Assembly (NCBI RefSeq): GCF_016097555.1
Contig: NC_054708.1
Coordinates: 19,874,596 to 19,938,595, forward strand
Direction of reading: 5' to 3'
From: Gigantopelta aegis
Lineage: Eukaryota; Mollusca; Gastropoda; Neomphalida; Peltospiridae
DNA length: 64,000 bases
Below, one piece after another: positions 22,123 through 33,354 of the stretch. How positions within the stretch are numbered: position 1 is the first letter of the stretch; the number at the start of each line of letters is the position of its first letter. Under the pieces are notes generated by a model. It had not been told where the DNA came from and searched no databases. It saw only the letters and a list, made by a program, of their open reading frames with translations. The translations under genes were made by a program, and so were the position numbers.

Positions 22123-22187
22123 CAAAATTACATTTTGAAAAAATATAATAATAAAACTACTACCAACAGTTCAGTTATTTAATGATT
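22081..22187 (-). mobile_element. (TA)n plus a scrap of Penelope-like element end
   Basis: After (TA)n comes AACAAAATTACATTTTGAAA...CTACTACCAACAGTTCAGTT, the same sequence as at 24352-24415 beside the Penelope-like element. Confidence 0.55.
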
Positions 22188-22365
22188 TGGCCAAGCACTA
22201 CCTTGATATATATACTGATCTCATCAATAAACCAATAAAACACTTTCGTGCACGTCAGAATCACATGAAGCGCTTATGGTCGAAACATCTCGTATCTTTT
22301 CATGAAGTGACATTTATACTCTGATCATTTAAATCTGTGGTGGAATCGCTTTTACAAATATTCCA

Positions 22366-22575
22366 TTGGGCTATTTCTCGTTCCAGCCAGTATCCCCACG
22401 ACTGGTATATTCTGTCTGTGGAATGGTGCATACAAAATATCCCTTGCTACTAATGGAAAAATGTAGAGAGTTTCCTCTCTAAGACTATATATCAAAATTA
22501 CTAAATGTTTGACATCCAATAGCCGATGATTAATAAATTAAAGTAAAGTGGTCTAGTGATGTTCAACAAAACAAA
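22366..22575 (+). repeat. SINE type A, head missing
   Basis: TTGGGCTATTTCTCGTTCCAG, then the body and GTTTGACATCCAATAGCCG with a modified 3' end. Confidence 0.7.
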
Positions 22576-22785
22576 CTTTATCTTTTTAGGTCCTTGTTAT
22601 ATGAAGTACCAAATGTTTGTTCCAGTATTTTTGCCAATACGGCAACAATATACAATATTTGTGTGAAGGAAGTAAGGCTTTAGCAGGTACGGATCCAAGA
22701 AATATTTGGGGGGGGACTAAGGGGAAACAGAAAGTTCTTTTGAGGTGAGCGGCCCGTCATTGGTTCCGCCTATCATTTCAAACAA

Positions 22786-23057
22786 GTTTATTTACGGTTA
22801 TATAGCGTCAGACATATGGTTACGGACCACACAGATATAGAGAGGAAACCCGCTGTCGCCACTTCATGGGCTACTCTTTTCAATTAGCAGCAAGGGATCT
22901 TTTATATGCACCATCCCACACATACACATACCACAGCCTTTGATATACCAGTCGTGGTGCACTGGCTGGAGCGAGAAATGGCCACCGACGGGGATCGATC
23001 CCAGACCGACCGCGCATCAAGCGAACGCTTTACCACTGAGCTACGTCTCGCCCCTTA
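22786..23057 (-). repeat. SINE type A, nearly full length
   Basis: TTTACGGTTATATAGCGTCA through GGGGATCGATCCCAGACCG to ACCACTGAGCTACGTCTCGC. Confidence 0.8.
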
Positions 23058-23147
23058 AACTAGTAGGAGTCCCTATTTCATTGTATGTTACGATACTATC
23101 CAACAATCGATATATACTGATGGACATAAATAAATGGACGTCAAGCA

Positions 23148-23278
23148 TTTGGTAATTATGACATATAGTCTTTAATATATCACTCGTGGTGCACTGGGTG
23201 GAAGGAGAAATAGCCCAAATGAGCCCACCGACGGGAATCGATCCCAGACCGACCGCACATCTGGCGAAAACGTTTTAC
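23148..23278 (-). repeat. SINE type A, internal deletion
   Basis: GGTAATTATGACATATAGTC joined to CACTCGTGGTGCACTGGG and the head; the middle is missing. Confidence 0.65.
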
Positions 23279-23533
23279 GGATGCCATTTTTCGTCAATAC
23301 TCTTCAACAAAAACAGCGGCTATAACTTTTGAAATGATCATCTGCCGTATGAATGCTATCATTTGGCCAAGCACTACCTTGATACCATTGGCGTTGTCAG
23401 GATTTTATATTGGGGGTATCCATCGGGGTGGGGTGGGATGCACACTATATCCATGAATCGTGTTATGGGACGATAGGAAAATATAAAAGGTGGTTGTTGG
23501 GAAAAAAAGAGATGTGCTTGGTGGGGAATTATT

Positions 23534-23575
23534 CCCCCCCCCCACCCACCCCCCCCCCCCCCCCCCCCCCCCCCC
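23534..23575. repeat. Poly-C run
   Basis: About 40 bases almost entirely C, broken by a few A. Confidence 0.9.
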
Positions 23576-23612
23576 AACGTCTGGCTAAGCCAGTGAGTAA
23601 TACAAGATATGG

Positions 23613-23850
23613 ATGTTTGTTTTGTTTAACGTCACCATTAGAGCACACTGATTTATTAATCATCGGCTAATGGATGTCAAACATTTGGTAAATTTGACAT
23701 ATAGTCTTAGAGAGGAAACCCTCTACATTTTTCCATTAGTAGCAAGGGATCTTTTAGCCTTTGATATACCAGTTGTGGTGCACTGGCTGGAACGAGAAAT
23801 AGCCCAATGGGCCCACCAACGGGGATCGATCCCAAACCGACCAAGTGTAG
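23613..23850 (-). repeat. SINE type A
   Basis: TTGTTTTGTTTAACGTCACC through CCAACGGGGATCGATCCCAA; the very end of the head is cut. Confidence 0.78.
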
Positions 23851-24329
23851 TTTTTGCTATTTACTATATTATTAATTAGATATTTAGGGCATTAATTGTT
23901 TGCAGTTAGTCACTTATTTTATTACAGTTTATATATTAATAGTGAGGGTAATGTTATCGGTTGGTTGGTTTAGATTGGATATTGGGTTATTGTGTTTTCG
24001 GTGACACGTGTAATTAGTGACAGGTGACGGTTGACTGAATACAGTGACGCTAAGGACAGTAGCACTGCATGCTGGGTATTTTCCCACCTGTTTCCGCCAA
24101 ATGAACCACACCCGATCTCATTCTTTGTTCCGCTTTGATCTGAATAACATCTTTCAATCTACGACTGCAAAATCAAAGATATATTTTAACATCTCTAGTA
24201 TTATTATTATCATTATATTTATTTAAACACGATTATAAGAAATGTATTATTGTTATTGCAGGTTTTTCATATGATCATCATTAATAAATGAACCTGTGGA
24301 AGCAAATCTTGTTATTGTCTTCACTACCC
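23851..24329. other. Unassigned sequence with AATAAA near its end
   Basis: No coding likeness. The AATAAATGAACCTGTGGAAG word near 24280 resembles the end of a retroelement or an old transcript, but no matching partner is seen in the window. Confidence 0.3.
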
Positions 24330-24348
24330 GAGGATATATATATATATA

Positions 24349-25717
24349 TATATAACAAAATTACATTAAAAAAAATAATAATAATAAAACTACTACCAAC
24401 AGTTCAGTTATTTAATAATGACATGTTTCGGCATATTGCCTTTTTCAAATTAACAATAAGATGACGTAACGTCATCCTGACGTCATTCTCATCATGACGT
24501 CATTGAGACAAAAAGATTATTTTTTATTTTTTATACACTCTCATTTCCATTATTGTAATATTGTTTTATCAATTTGTACAGGATCTGCGTAGATACAACA
24601 GTAGTCTAAAAACAGCAGGTTAATGCATTGAAAAGTAGCCGTCAAAACAGACATTAGACCACTAACTGAACATATTGAAATTTTAAAGAACAATGTCACA
24701 TTTTAAATAGGAAAAGATAATAATAAGTGTATAAATGCATTTTATAGCAATTTTGTTAAATTACTATAAAGACAAGATTATTTAATTAATTATGGAACAT
24801 GGAAACACAAAGTAATGTCACTGTACTGCATTGGATATTTATAACGTTACTGAATGCCTAAGATGTGTTTACATGAAATATAACGTTATCATTAAGTCCA
24901 TGTGGCGTTTTGGTTCTCAGTTCGTGTATCCAAAAAGTTTCTCTAACTAGTCGATGATGTTCATCACTGCTAAATACTAGTTCAATAGGCATAAAAGAAA
25001 AGTTAGATATGGAATGATAATTCGTATTAAAGTGGGTATTAACCAACGTAGATTTGCTAGGATATAAAATGATGTCGCTACGATGTCCATTCATACGTAA
25101 AGACAGCTTACCCCCTGTTTGTCCTACATATTGCATACTACATTTTGTGCAAGTGATAAGATAATCACGTTTGAAGAACAGCATGTCATAGTATGTTTTA
25201 TGGGATAAACGCGTCCAGTGTGACTGCTTTCAAAGTGCGTTTTTTCTTCAAGGAATTTGTCATTTTTACATTTACTTTTACCACATTTTAATGCAGAGTG
25301 CTTTTTATTATCATCATTAGATTGTAGTTTAGAATGAACAAGCATGTCTTTAAGATTACGTGGTCTTTTAAAAGCAACAATTGGTTTACTTTGTGCTAGT
25401 ATGTTGAGTTTACTTGACTGTTCGAGAATTCCCCAATATCTGTGTAATATATGGTCAATATTTGGTAGGCATGGGTTGTATGTTACGACAAAAGGTATCA
25501 TTGTTTCTTGTTCAGACGTAGATTTAGGAGATTCGATATGTTTTTCTTTGGGTCCAATTAATGTTTTTTCTATAGCATTATTTACAATGGCAGGAGGGTA
25601 CAGTCTATTCAAGAAGTGTTTTTTCAAACTATTTAGTTCAGTTTGTAACGTGTCACTGTTTGAAATGATTCTGGTGTACCTTTTAGCTTGACTGAAAGGA
25701 ATTCCTTTTTTACATGC
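24349..25717 (-). mobile_element. Penelope-like element, C-terminal part and end sequence
   Basis: The minus strand encodes a GIY-YIG-type endonuclease end (24858-25184: YLITCTKCSMQYVGQTGGK, then LSLRMNGHRSDI) preceded by a connector (25124-25716) with KKGIPFSQAKRYTRI, FVVTYNPCLPNIDHILHRYW and VAFKRPRNLKDMLVHSK, all familiar from Penelope-like reverse transcriptases. The two parts are in different frames. The non-coding end holds ACATGTTTCGGCATATTGCC, like the hairpin in Penelope-type terminal repeats. A solo LTR cuts the coding part at 25718. Confidence 0.8.
24461..24504. promoter_or_regulatory. Cluster of CRE-like TGACGTCA sites
   Basis: ATGACGTAACGTCATCC, TGACGTCATT and ATGACGTCATTG follow one another: two full CRE palindromes and one near match within 45 bases, in the end sequence of the Penelope-like element. 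Binding is inferred. Confidence 0.4.
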
Positions 25718-26924
25718 TGTGACGGTACATGCTCTTAGTTTCTTTTCGCCTGTGGCGATATTAATTGTTTTAGAAGGCCGTGTGCAGTTCCATTATGCAC
25801 TTAGCCCAGGTGGGTACTTTGTTACGTGATACCTCTGCGCGACGGCCGTGTGCAGTTTCAATTACACACCCAGCCAGGTGCGGAGGCCATGTGGCCAGTA
25901 GTTACGTAATACCTCCGCGCGACCATGGAATCTCTAGCGAACTGGCGACATTAAGTCTGACGATCTGAGAAAAAAAATACCGCTTAGTCGCGGTGGAAAT
26001 AGCACTTGTAGGGATTCGGTGCCGCGATGTACCCCCAGGCGATATTCGCTGTCTCTGAGAGTTTTGAATAAATAGCTAGGATTTAGATATATCGGGGAGA
26101 AAGATAGGAAGGCTCCAGGGGATCGCTGTCCGTCCACTGAACGATCTATATTAGTTCAGACGGGACTTTGGTAAATATATATTTTCTGCTCTGTGTATAA
26201 CCTTGATGTGATTGATGTCACTTTAAATATTTTAATACTGTATTATACCAATATTATTTAGACGGTGCTGCCGGTCATCTGACGCAGTAATCTGTAGGCT
26301 CACTGTCCTAAATAATTATAAAACGCTTAACCAGTCATCCTAGAGGACCTAGGTAAACTGTAGGTTATTGTCTTTATTGTGATAGGTACCAGTATTAATT
26401 ATGTGTTACAAGGTTACTGAATGAGTAGTTAAGGGTTAATTAAAAATTAACCAGTTAGGAATAGAGTGGTAATTCCTTTATTAATTAAGTTCCCCTGGAA
26501 GCGTTTCTCCATTATCACACGTGTGTGTGTTAGCGTTTCTCAATTATCACACGTGTGGGTGTTGTGTCACGGTGAAGTGATTAGCATATTGTGTAAATTA
26601 GACACCTAAGAGATTAACTAATTAAGTGATCAGTTCTGGGTTGTTATTATTTGTTGTTGTTAATTAACTACTGCGGCAGTACATTTGTCAGCGTAGGTTA
26701 ATACAGATTCCAAAGTGTATTGTGTTTTTGTTGTGTTTTCTAGTGAACTAAACGTGCTATATTATATATACTTTATATAAGATCGTATCTCTGATCATAC
26801 CTAGAGACGAGCCACAGCGGGTATAACTGCCTGTTACAGAGAGATCTAATAGATATACAGTTAGGAGAGATATTTGGACAATCGTGTTTCATTCAGTTAC
26901 GGGTATTGTAGAATCCCCGTGACA
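25718..26924. mobile_element. Solo LTR of an LTR retrotransposon (fossil)
   Basis: About 1.2 kb, beginning TGTGACGGTACATGCTC and ending AATCCCCGTGACA, so it has TG...CA ends with short inverted repeats. The five-base duplication CATGC flanks it (25713-25717 and 26925-26929). No internal coding region is present. A second copy lies at 48730-50007 and appears roughly 85-90% similar by eye. Family (Ty3-like or other) cannot be set from the LTR alone. It is inserted into the Penelope-like element. Confidence 0.65.
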
Positions 26925-26929
26925 CATGC

Positions 26930-27010
26930 CTTGGGGTGAGCTGATTTGAAATGTAAATATTGGTGTGTGTTTGTTACTTTTGTGTGAACAGTTGATGAAA
27001 AAGACAAACT
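26930..27010 (-). mobile_element. Penelope-like element, continuation beyond the solo LTR
   Basis: The minus strand encodes TNTHQYLHFKSAHPK, a familiar Penelope motif that normally stands just before the GIPFSQ motif found on the other side of the LTR. Beyond 27010 the sequence becomes AT-rich and the element is no longer recognised. Confidence 0.6.
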
Positions 27011-27671
27011 ATCTATATACTATATACTATATTAATATACATATATTAATATTAATGTGTGCGCGCGTGTATCTATGTAGATATTTATTGTATTTAACAT
27101 GATTTAAATATTTATAAAGCATTATACAGATAAATACATTCAGGATTCTTGTCGGGATTTCTTTTCACCAAGTTATTTAAAAGTTTGTTCGGTATTTGGA
27201 ATAAAATTAAACGATACATATGAAATTTGAGCTATGGTATATAAAACATTAGAATCAGGCCCGTAGGAACGATATCTGGAGTTGGGGAAGGGGAGGGAGC
27301 ACAATCTGGGGGGGGGGGGGGGGGGGTGGTGGTGGTGGTTCAAAAACCATATTTTAAACCGGGTTTATAAAAGTGGGGCTATAGTCCCCCCTCCGACGTC
27401 TCGGTTGCTACTGACCTAAGAATGGTCAGAAATGTAACTGTATTGCATATACAGCTATTTAAATTCGAAGCAAGATTATTTAACCTAAGAAAGATGCAAG
27501 TTTGATTTAGCCTATAACATATTAGACTAGCCGACAGCTTGATAATATAGCTACAGACTCAGGGTGGTCTCTTTATTATAAACTCATGAGGGTTTATTAT
27601 GCGCAGTCATAAGGTACCAGTCATAAGATACTTCGTTTGAATGTTTGAAGCAAACATATTAAGTACCATGT
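27011..27671. other. Spacer with a CAGGCCCGTAGG-type MITE end
   Basis: A probable short MITE runs from about 27257 (AGGCCCGTAGGAACGATA) to about 27418, with a G-run and GGTGGTGGTGG inside. The rest shows nothing. Confidence 0.4.
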
Positions 27672-28133
27672 CAGGCCCGTAGCCCGGGGAGGGGGGATCG
27701 GGGTATCGGACAATCCCCCCACGCAGGATTGAGAGTTCCGCTCAAATGAAAACAAAATCGGATTTTACATATAAAAGTCCTTGTCCCCAAAAGACCGGGA
27801 TAACGTAGCAAGAACGTCTGTCTGAGATTCCATTTGCTGAAGGTTCGATCCTCCTCAGTGGGCCCGTTTGATTATTTCCCGTCCCAACGAATGATCCATC
27901 AAAGGACGTCGTGTATGCTATCCTGTTTGTGGAATGTGAGAAGTATGCCATGTATCATTTATTATAAATACATTGGTACGACTGAAAACAAACGGTTTCT
28001 TGTTGTGGCTCTGTGACCAGTCCATTTCACATGCATACCACAACTAATGTAACTTGTTAACGTATATTTCGCAACAAAAGTTCGTGTATTATTCTCGAGT
28101 GTAACCAGCGTCATCTCATTGTTTGACAAGGGG

Positions 28134-28189
<56 letters not shown>

Positions 28190-28344
28190 CTGGGGAAACA
28201 TCCTCTCCTCCCCCCCCCCCCCCCCCCCCCCCCCGTCTACGGCTCCGCGCCTTCGGCGCTCGCGTTTGATGAATTCCGTTTACATGAAATTGGCCCCCCC
28301 CCCCCCCCCCCCCCTAATCATTAATTATGCTGGCTACGGGCCTG
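27672..28344. mobile_element. MITE with perfect 13-base ends CAGGCCCGTAGCC
   Basis: CAGGCCCGTAGCC at 27672 and its exact reverse complement GGCTACGGGCCTG at 28332-28344. It contains a decayed SINE (27798-27945), a (TA)n tract (28135-28187) and two C-runs (28209-28234, 28294-28312). The same end word occurs near 29988 and 47212. Confidence 0.6.
27798..27945 (+). repeat. Decayed SINE type A
   Basis: GGTTCGATCCTCCTCAGTGG then CGTGTATGCTATCCTGTTTG; old and partial. Confidence 0.5.
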
Positions 28345-28954
28345 AAGTTATATACAATATTCATAAGTTAGACCAAAGATCAAATTAGGATCGTATCGGG
28401 TTGCATGGGTCTACCACTTTGGTATAGTTGCTGAACTTTGTTATATATAATCATGTACGTTATAAAAACGTGTGATACTTGCATACCATATCGATATATA
28501 GGACTTCTCCCTATGCTTGTAAATGTGTATCAAAGTACTGATGGTATCGCTAACGATCTCGACCAATGTTCTCAGGTACAAAATACAAAATAGTAACCAA
28601 ACACTATTGTACATACAGATATATGTTTACTTCAAGCTGATCTTCATATAAAGAAGAAGATGCCATCTTCTAAATTCTCCAAAACAAACAACGCAAACAG
28701 CCGCGTTTACTCGGTTTCTGACGTCATGCTAAGTTGTAGGTTTGACAGCTCATATATGTTTTAAAACTTCGTAAATATCAGCTATTATTTCAAGTGAAGT
28801 TGTATGTATCTGATATAAATGATAGTGAAAATAAAATAAAATAAAATAATAAATAAAATAAAATAAATAAATCAGTAAATAAATAAATACATAAATAAAT
28901 AATTCGTGGATAGACATGTAACATTGATTAATAGTTGTACGACTCTTTTTTTAA

Positions 28955-29338
28955 AGGGACATTCCCGGGTTTGCTGCATTGTAAGATGTTTCCGACTAAC
29001 AAAATAGTTCTACGATTAAACTTTTATATTAAATATATTTTCTTGTTTAGAATATCAGTGTCTGTATATTCAATGTGTTTCTGATCGTCTTAATATTTGT
29101 AAGAATCCCAAACTGGATTTCGTCTTTAAATAATTTCGTACGTACGAAAAAATATGTTTTAGGAAATAAACTGAAATTTAACCTAGTACAAATATTAGAA
29201 TGATCAGAAACACATTTAATATACAGCCACTAATATTTTATATGCAGAAAAATATATTTGATATGTAATTACACTCGTTAAAAAGTCTATGTTAGTCGAT
29301 AACATCTTAAAACTTGCAGCAAACTCAGGAATGTCCCT
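28955..29338. mobile_element. TTAA-type palindromic MITE (AGGGACATTCC family), complete
   Basis: Starts AGGGACATTCCCGGGTTTGC and ends AAACTCAGGAATGTCCCT, with TTAA on both sides (28951-28954, 29339-29342). The centre is TTCGTACGTACGAAAA and the whole element is close to one long inverted repeat. Relatives: 38052-38433, 47309-47687, 58378-58767, 63921 onward. Confidence 0.85.
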
Positions 29339-29848
29339 TTAATGAATCGATAAGGGGAAAATGGAGCTGTGAAAAGGGCTATGTGAGTTAGGGGTTTTGT
29401 TGGGGGGGTTTTAAGGGGAAGGAGAGGCATATTTTATTAAATTTTAAATACTGATACATGTGGAGAATTAAACATCACTGATAAATCCGCGTGAATATTT
29501 AACAATAATTCTAATTGTCAAAAGTAGCAAACACATTCCACTAAAGTTAATTTTATTGTATGAATCTTTTAATTTTGCGCTGTTAAAATACCCTTGACAG
29601 GCGGCTCCAGAGACTTCGTCTAAGTTAATGTTTCACTGCTTTTGGTCTTAAACCATTCCGATGTAAACTTTAGTAGACCGTTTTTCGCAGCCATTTTAAC
29701 ATCTTATACGAAATATGTACGTTAGTCGCTAGAGATTCACAGCTCCTACGAAGCTACTCACGACGCTCATGACAACTGTCGATCATGCCCCCCAATTTGT
29801 ATATAGCCTCGATACCGTCCATTTCGGCCAGGGACGGTACTCTTCACG

Positions 29849-29850
<2 letters not shown>
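29339..29850. other. No gene recognised
   Basis: Spacer before a (TA)n tract. Confidence 0.5.
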
Positions 29851-29947
<97 letters not shown>

Positions 29948-29972
29948 CATTTACATATACATATATATATAT
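29850..29972. repeat. (TA)n microsatellite at the left edge of duplication copy A
   Basis: About 90 bases of TA with one AATAT break, then ACACATACATTTACATATAC and more TA. Confidence 0.9.
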
Positions 29973-30329
29973 ATATTGAGAAACAGGCCCGTAGGAAGCG
30001 GGGGTGGCCGAGCGTCCTGTGCACAAACACACCATTCGTGGATTAAAATGTTCGTTGTTTTTGTTTTCTCTACTCTATATAAATCTTGTCCTGTGGGTGG
30101 ATTCCTGCCACCCCTACCCTATCCCAAATCTGCCCATTTCAAAAAGAAAAAAAGAAGAAAAAAAAAGAGGTCAAATAAAACGTAACTTAAAATTAACTAA
30201 ATATTATTACATGTATAAGATAACTGACCAAACCTAGAATGCATGCTAGATATTCAGAAACGGTTTCTGTGTGTTCACTTTTATTTATTGTTTTTTCCAC
30301 ACATACCGTACCAATCTCAACAGCTGGTA

Positions 30330-30540
30330 TTGATTTGTCGTTACCGGTGTTCGCAACCCGATACCGGCTCCCACCCAAAGCTAGTTTTAACAACTCATTG
30401 AGTAGGTGTAAGACCACTACACCCTCTTCTCTCTCACTAACAATTAACCCACTGTCCTGGACAGACAGCCCAGGGGTGTGTGCCCAGGACACCATGCTTG
30501 AACCATAATCGGATATAATTACGAAAATAAGTTAAAATGA
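30330..30540 (+). repeat. SINE type C (copy A)
   Basis: GATACCGGCTCCCACCCAAAG, CCACTGTCCTGGACAGACAG, TGCTTGAACCATAATCGGAT and ACGAAAATAAGTTA. Counterpart at 48085-48290. Confidence 0.7.
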
Positions 30541-30994
30541 AATGACACCGGTGTGTAAAGTGCATTGATCCTTATAAAATTGGCAGTTATCTGGACAGCA
30601 AAACGCAAGAATCACGAGTTTATATAAGCTGTAGTTTATTTGAATTTGATTTCACGAATGGCTTGGGCCAAAAAATAATAATTAAAAAAAAATACTCAAA
30701 CGTAAAACGCGTTGATGTCACACGTTGTCCGCCATATATGTAAGATAATGTTGTTATGAACGACTCTAGTGAGATTTCGGGTTTTATTGATCAACCAGAT
30801 ATATTGAAGTAATTCATATTCAGTTTTTAAAAGGTTGATTTGTGTTAGAAACTCTACAACTAGTTCTATGATTTATTTAGAACGTGGACGATTTCGCTCT
30901 TTAAGTATCATAAAATATTGGCTGTTCTCGATAAAATTTGATAACTGTACCCTACAAGTCTTGGTGTCATCTTGAGAGAGTCAGCTGATTGGGT

Positions 30995-31212
30995 TTTTTT
31001 CGTTCCAACAAGTGCACCACAACTGGACAAAGGCCGTGGTATGTGCTTTCCTGTCTGTGGGAAAGTGCATATAAAAGATCCCTTGCTGCATTTGGAAAAA
31101 TGTAGCGGATTTTCTCTGACGACTACGAGTCATAATTACAAAATGTCTGACATCCAATAGCCGAGGATTAATTAATCAATGTGCTCTAGTGGTGTCGTTA
31201 AACAAAACAAAC
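30995..31212 (+). repeat. SINE type A, head missing (copy A)
   Basis: TTTTTTTCGTTCCAACAAGT through TGTGCTCTAGTGGTGTCGTT. Counterpart at 50035-50258. Confidence 0.75.
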
Positions 31213-31504
31213 TTTTTTTGTTTGTTTTCTCTTCTTTTTATCCCCCTCCCCTTTCCCTTCATTCTATTCTCTGTCACTTTTATTATTAGGAAAAATGTAG
31301 CGGGTTTCCTCTGATGACTACGAGTCATAAATTACCAAATGTTTGACATCCAATAGCCGATGATTAATTAATTAATCAATGTGCCCCAGTGGTTCCGTTA
31401 AACAAAACAAATAAATAATATCCGGTTAGGTCAAAGTTCGAAGTCATTTTTAATGGCGCAATTACTCCTTCCATTCTTCCACTAGTGATAAATGTAACAG
31501 TGTT

Positions 31505-31580
31505 TTAAAAAAAAAATTCATTTGAATATTTTATTTTCATTTTTGGTCACATTTTCAAATGTAACAGTGTTTGTTGTACA
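31505..31580. repeat. Short copy-A insertion with a 15-base flanking repeat
   Basis: AAATGTAACAGTGTT occurs on both sides of about 45 bases that copy B lacks (copy B reads straight through at 50950). The insert begins with an A-run, like a tiny retroposed fragment with target duplication. Confidence 0.55.
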
Positions 31581-31972
31581 AAAACAAAGAGGTTTGGTTT
31601 GGACAATAAATGTATGCAATGTTATTTCACCCAGTAACACTCTGTCAAGTATCATTGTGTTTGAAACATTATATGGGGTACGCACCCCAACCCCATACTC
31701 TCAGATCGTATGCTACCAGTATTAATAATTAACAATTAATTAACTGTTAATAATTAACAATTATGATCTGAAGCTCACATCGTATGCTGCCAATGAATCA
31801 TCACTGTTAATAATTAACAGTTATGGTCTGGAGCTCAGATCGTATGCTACCAATGAAATACATCACTGTTGACTATGGTCTGAAGCGTTCAAATCATTTC
31901 TCCAAACGTGCACATTAACAGAACCAAACACTGAAAACTGATTATGTTGTCTGTAGAATTTTATTCCATTTC

Positions 31973-32104
31973 GGATGCGGGACGTAGCTCAGTGGTAAAG
32001 CGTTCGCTTGATGCGCAGTCGGTCTGGGATCGATCCCCGTCGATGGGCCCATTTGTCATATAGTTGTAAATAAAATGTGTTAAGTGTGTCGTTAAATAAA
32101 ACAT
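31973..32104 (+). repeat. SINE type A with internal deletion (copy A)
   Basis: Head GCGGGACGTAGCTCAGTGGT to GATGGGCCCATTTG, then directly TCATATAGTTGTAAATAAAA. Copy B keeps the full length at 51293-51605, so the deletion followed the duplication. Confidence 0.8.
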
Positions 32105-32268
32105 TTCCTTCCTTCCTTCTTTATCAATATAGAATAACACATACAAAAACAAAAACAAAACCCACCAAAACAACAACCCCCACCACCAAACCGTGGGGGC
32201 GGTTTCCCATCGATTCAAATGGGCATGCACAGTAATTTAATTTGACGTTTACATTTTCTTCCTTCCTT

Positions 32269-33354
32269 CTATTCCATTCCAATCCAACCTGGATAAAAGT
32301 AATCTGAATAGTTTTCGGAGAACATTTTTCTTAACTGAGAATCTTCGCGAGCTGGATACTTATAATATAGAGTTATGCCCCCTGACAGAAACCCAGCCCA
32401 CCAACCAAACGTGCCAACGGTAATGATCGTGTGGTTACATTGGACGAGCACGCTCATATCTACTTCCGGTGAACGACTATGTACAAATGCGACATTTGGA
32501 TGTTTAATGTTAGCCTGTACCCATCTTAAATTGTCGGAGCACACCACAAATAGAACATTTATAAATTTTTCAGTAAAATACATCATGGCCTTGTCTATGT
32601 AATGTTTAGGAGCGGCCTTATAGCCATAATACTTAAAGTAATTTAATTTAACAATGTCACCCCGTCTAACATGGATGCCAACGAATGTAATGTTTTTCGC
32701 AGTGCCACCGACAGAAGGTTGTGTTTTAAAGAAATTGGCTGAGGCTTTTCTGAGGATTCGTTCAGCTCTGTTGGATATTGGCGTTTTAAACGTGAACTGT
32801 TTCTTCAGTTGCGGCACAACGTTCTCGAAGTATTTCCAAGACTGGAGGTAAAGTCCGACAACAAAGTTTTCACCTGGAAGCAGACGAAAAAGCCGCTCGT
32901 CAAACGAGCAAAACCTTTTCGCTAAAACTCTCTTTACCTGTGATACCTTGACAACGCATTTGTCAATACTGATGGCGTCAAGGTGAAAATAACTATTGAA
33001 TTTCGATGTTCTTTCAACCACCAATGTTCTGTTCAGGCGAATGGCTATGCCGTAAGCAGACGCATATTCAAACATGAGATTTCCCATACCCCCAGTGTAT
33101 ATAGTGTAAACGAATTTTTTCTCTCGTTGAAACGTGGCCAAAAATTGTTCAGCGCACGAAACTGTGGACTTTGTGGGTGTTTTAGTCGTAGCATGTTTTA
33201 CTGTCTTTCTGGTACTAGTTATTTGCGGAACATATCTGTTTTCGTTCTTTTTCCAGTCCCAAATGCCAAGTCTATGCTGTCCGTATTTTACTGACAACTT
33301 CCCAGTATAATATAATGTAACACGTATCAGATGGATGACATATAGGAAAACCAT
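32269..33354 (-). CDS. GT11 alpha-1,2-fucosyltransferase-like (paralogue A)
   Basis: A single open exon of 361 codons plus stop. Family GT11 enzymes move fucose from GDP-fucose onto the 2-position of galactose in the Golgi, making H-type glycan ends. Visible: an N-terminal membrane anchor (MVFLYVIHLIRVTLYY), a Lys/Thr-rich stem, GGMGNLMFEYASAYGIA (89-105), the donor-binding HVRRGD (228-233), CSDN (272-275) and TVGTFGWWAGFLSGG (312-326). Length is typical. The frame is open upstream to 33444, but only from a GTG, so the ATG at 33354 is preferred. A TTTTTTCCAG acceptor-like site 18 bases upstream (GVFFTA in frame) means an extra 5' exon is possible. Acceptor substrate unknown. Confidence 0.88.
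   Translation of the reverse strand: MVFLYVIHLIRVTLYYTGKLSVKYGQHRLGIWDWKKNENRYVPQITSTRKTVKHATTKTPTKSTVSCAEQFLATFQREKKFVYTIYTGGMGNLMFEYASAYGIAIRLNRTLVVERTSKFNSYFHLDAISIDKCVVKVSQVKRVLAKRFCSFDERLFRLLPGENFVVGLYLQSWKYFENVVPQLKKQFTFKTPISNRAERILRKASANFFKTQPSVGGTAKNITFVGIHVRRGDIVKLNYFKYYGYKAAPKHYIDKAMMYFTEKFINVLFVVCSDNLRWVQANIKHPNVAFVHSRSPEVDMSVLVQCNHTIITVGTFGWWAGFLSGGITLYYKYPAREDSQLRKMFSENYSDYFYPGWIGME

Noticed and set aside
23851-24329. Possible further LTR or gene 3' end with AATAAA
   Set aside because: No partner copy, no target duplication and no coding next to it; evidence too thin.
32375-33294. Plus-strand frames opposite the fucosyltransferases
   Set aside because: Shadows of the GT11 gene, repeated in copy B only because the DNA is duplicated.
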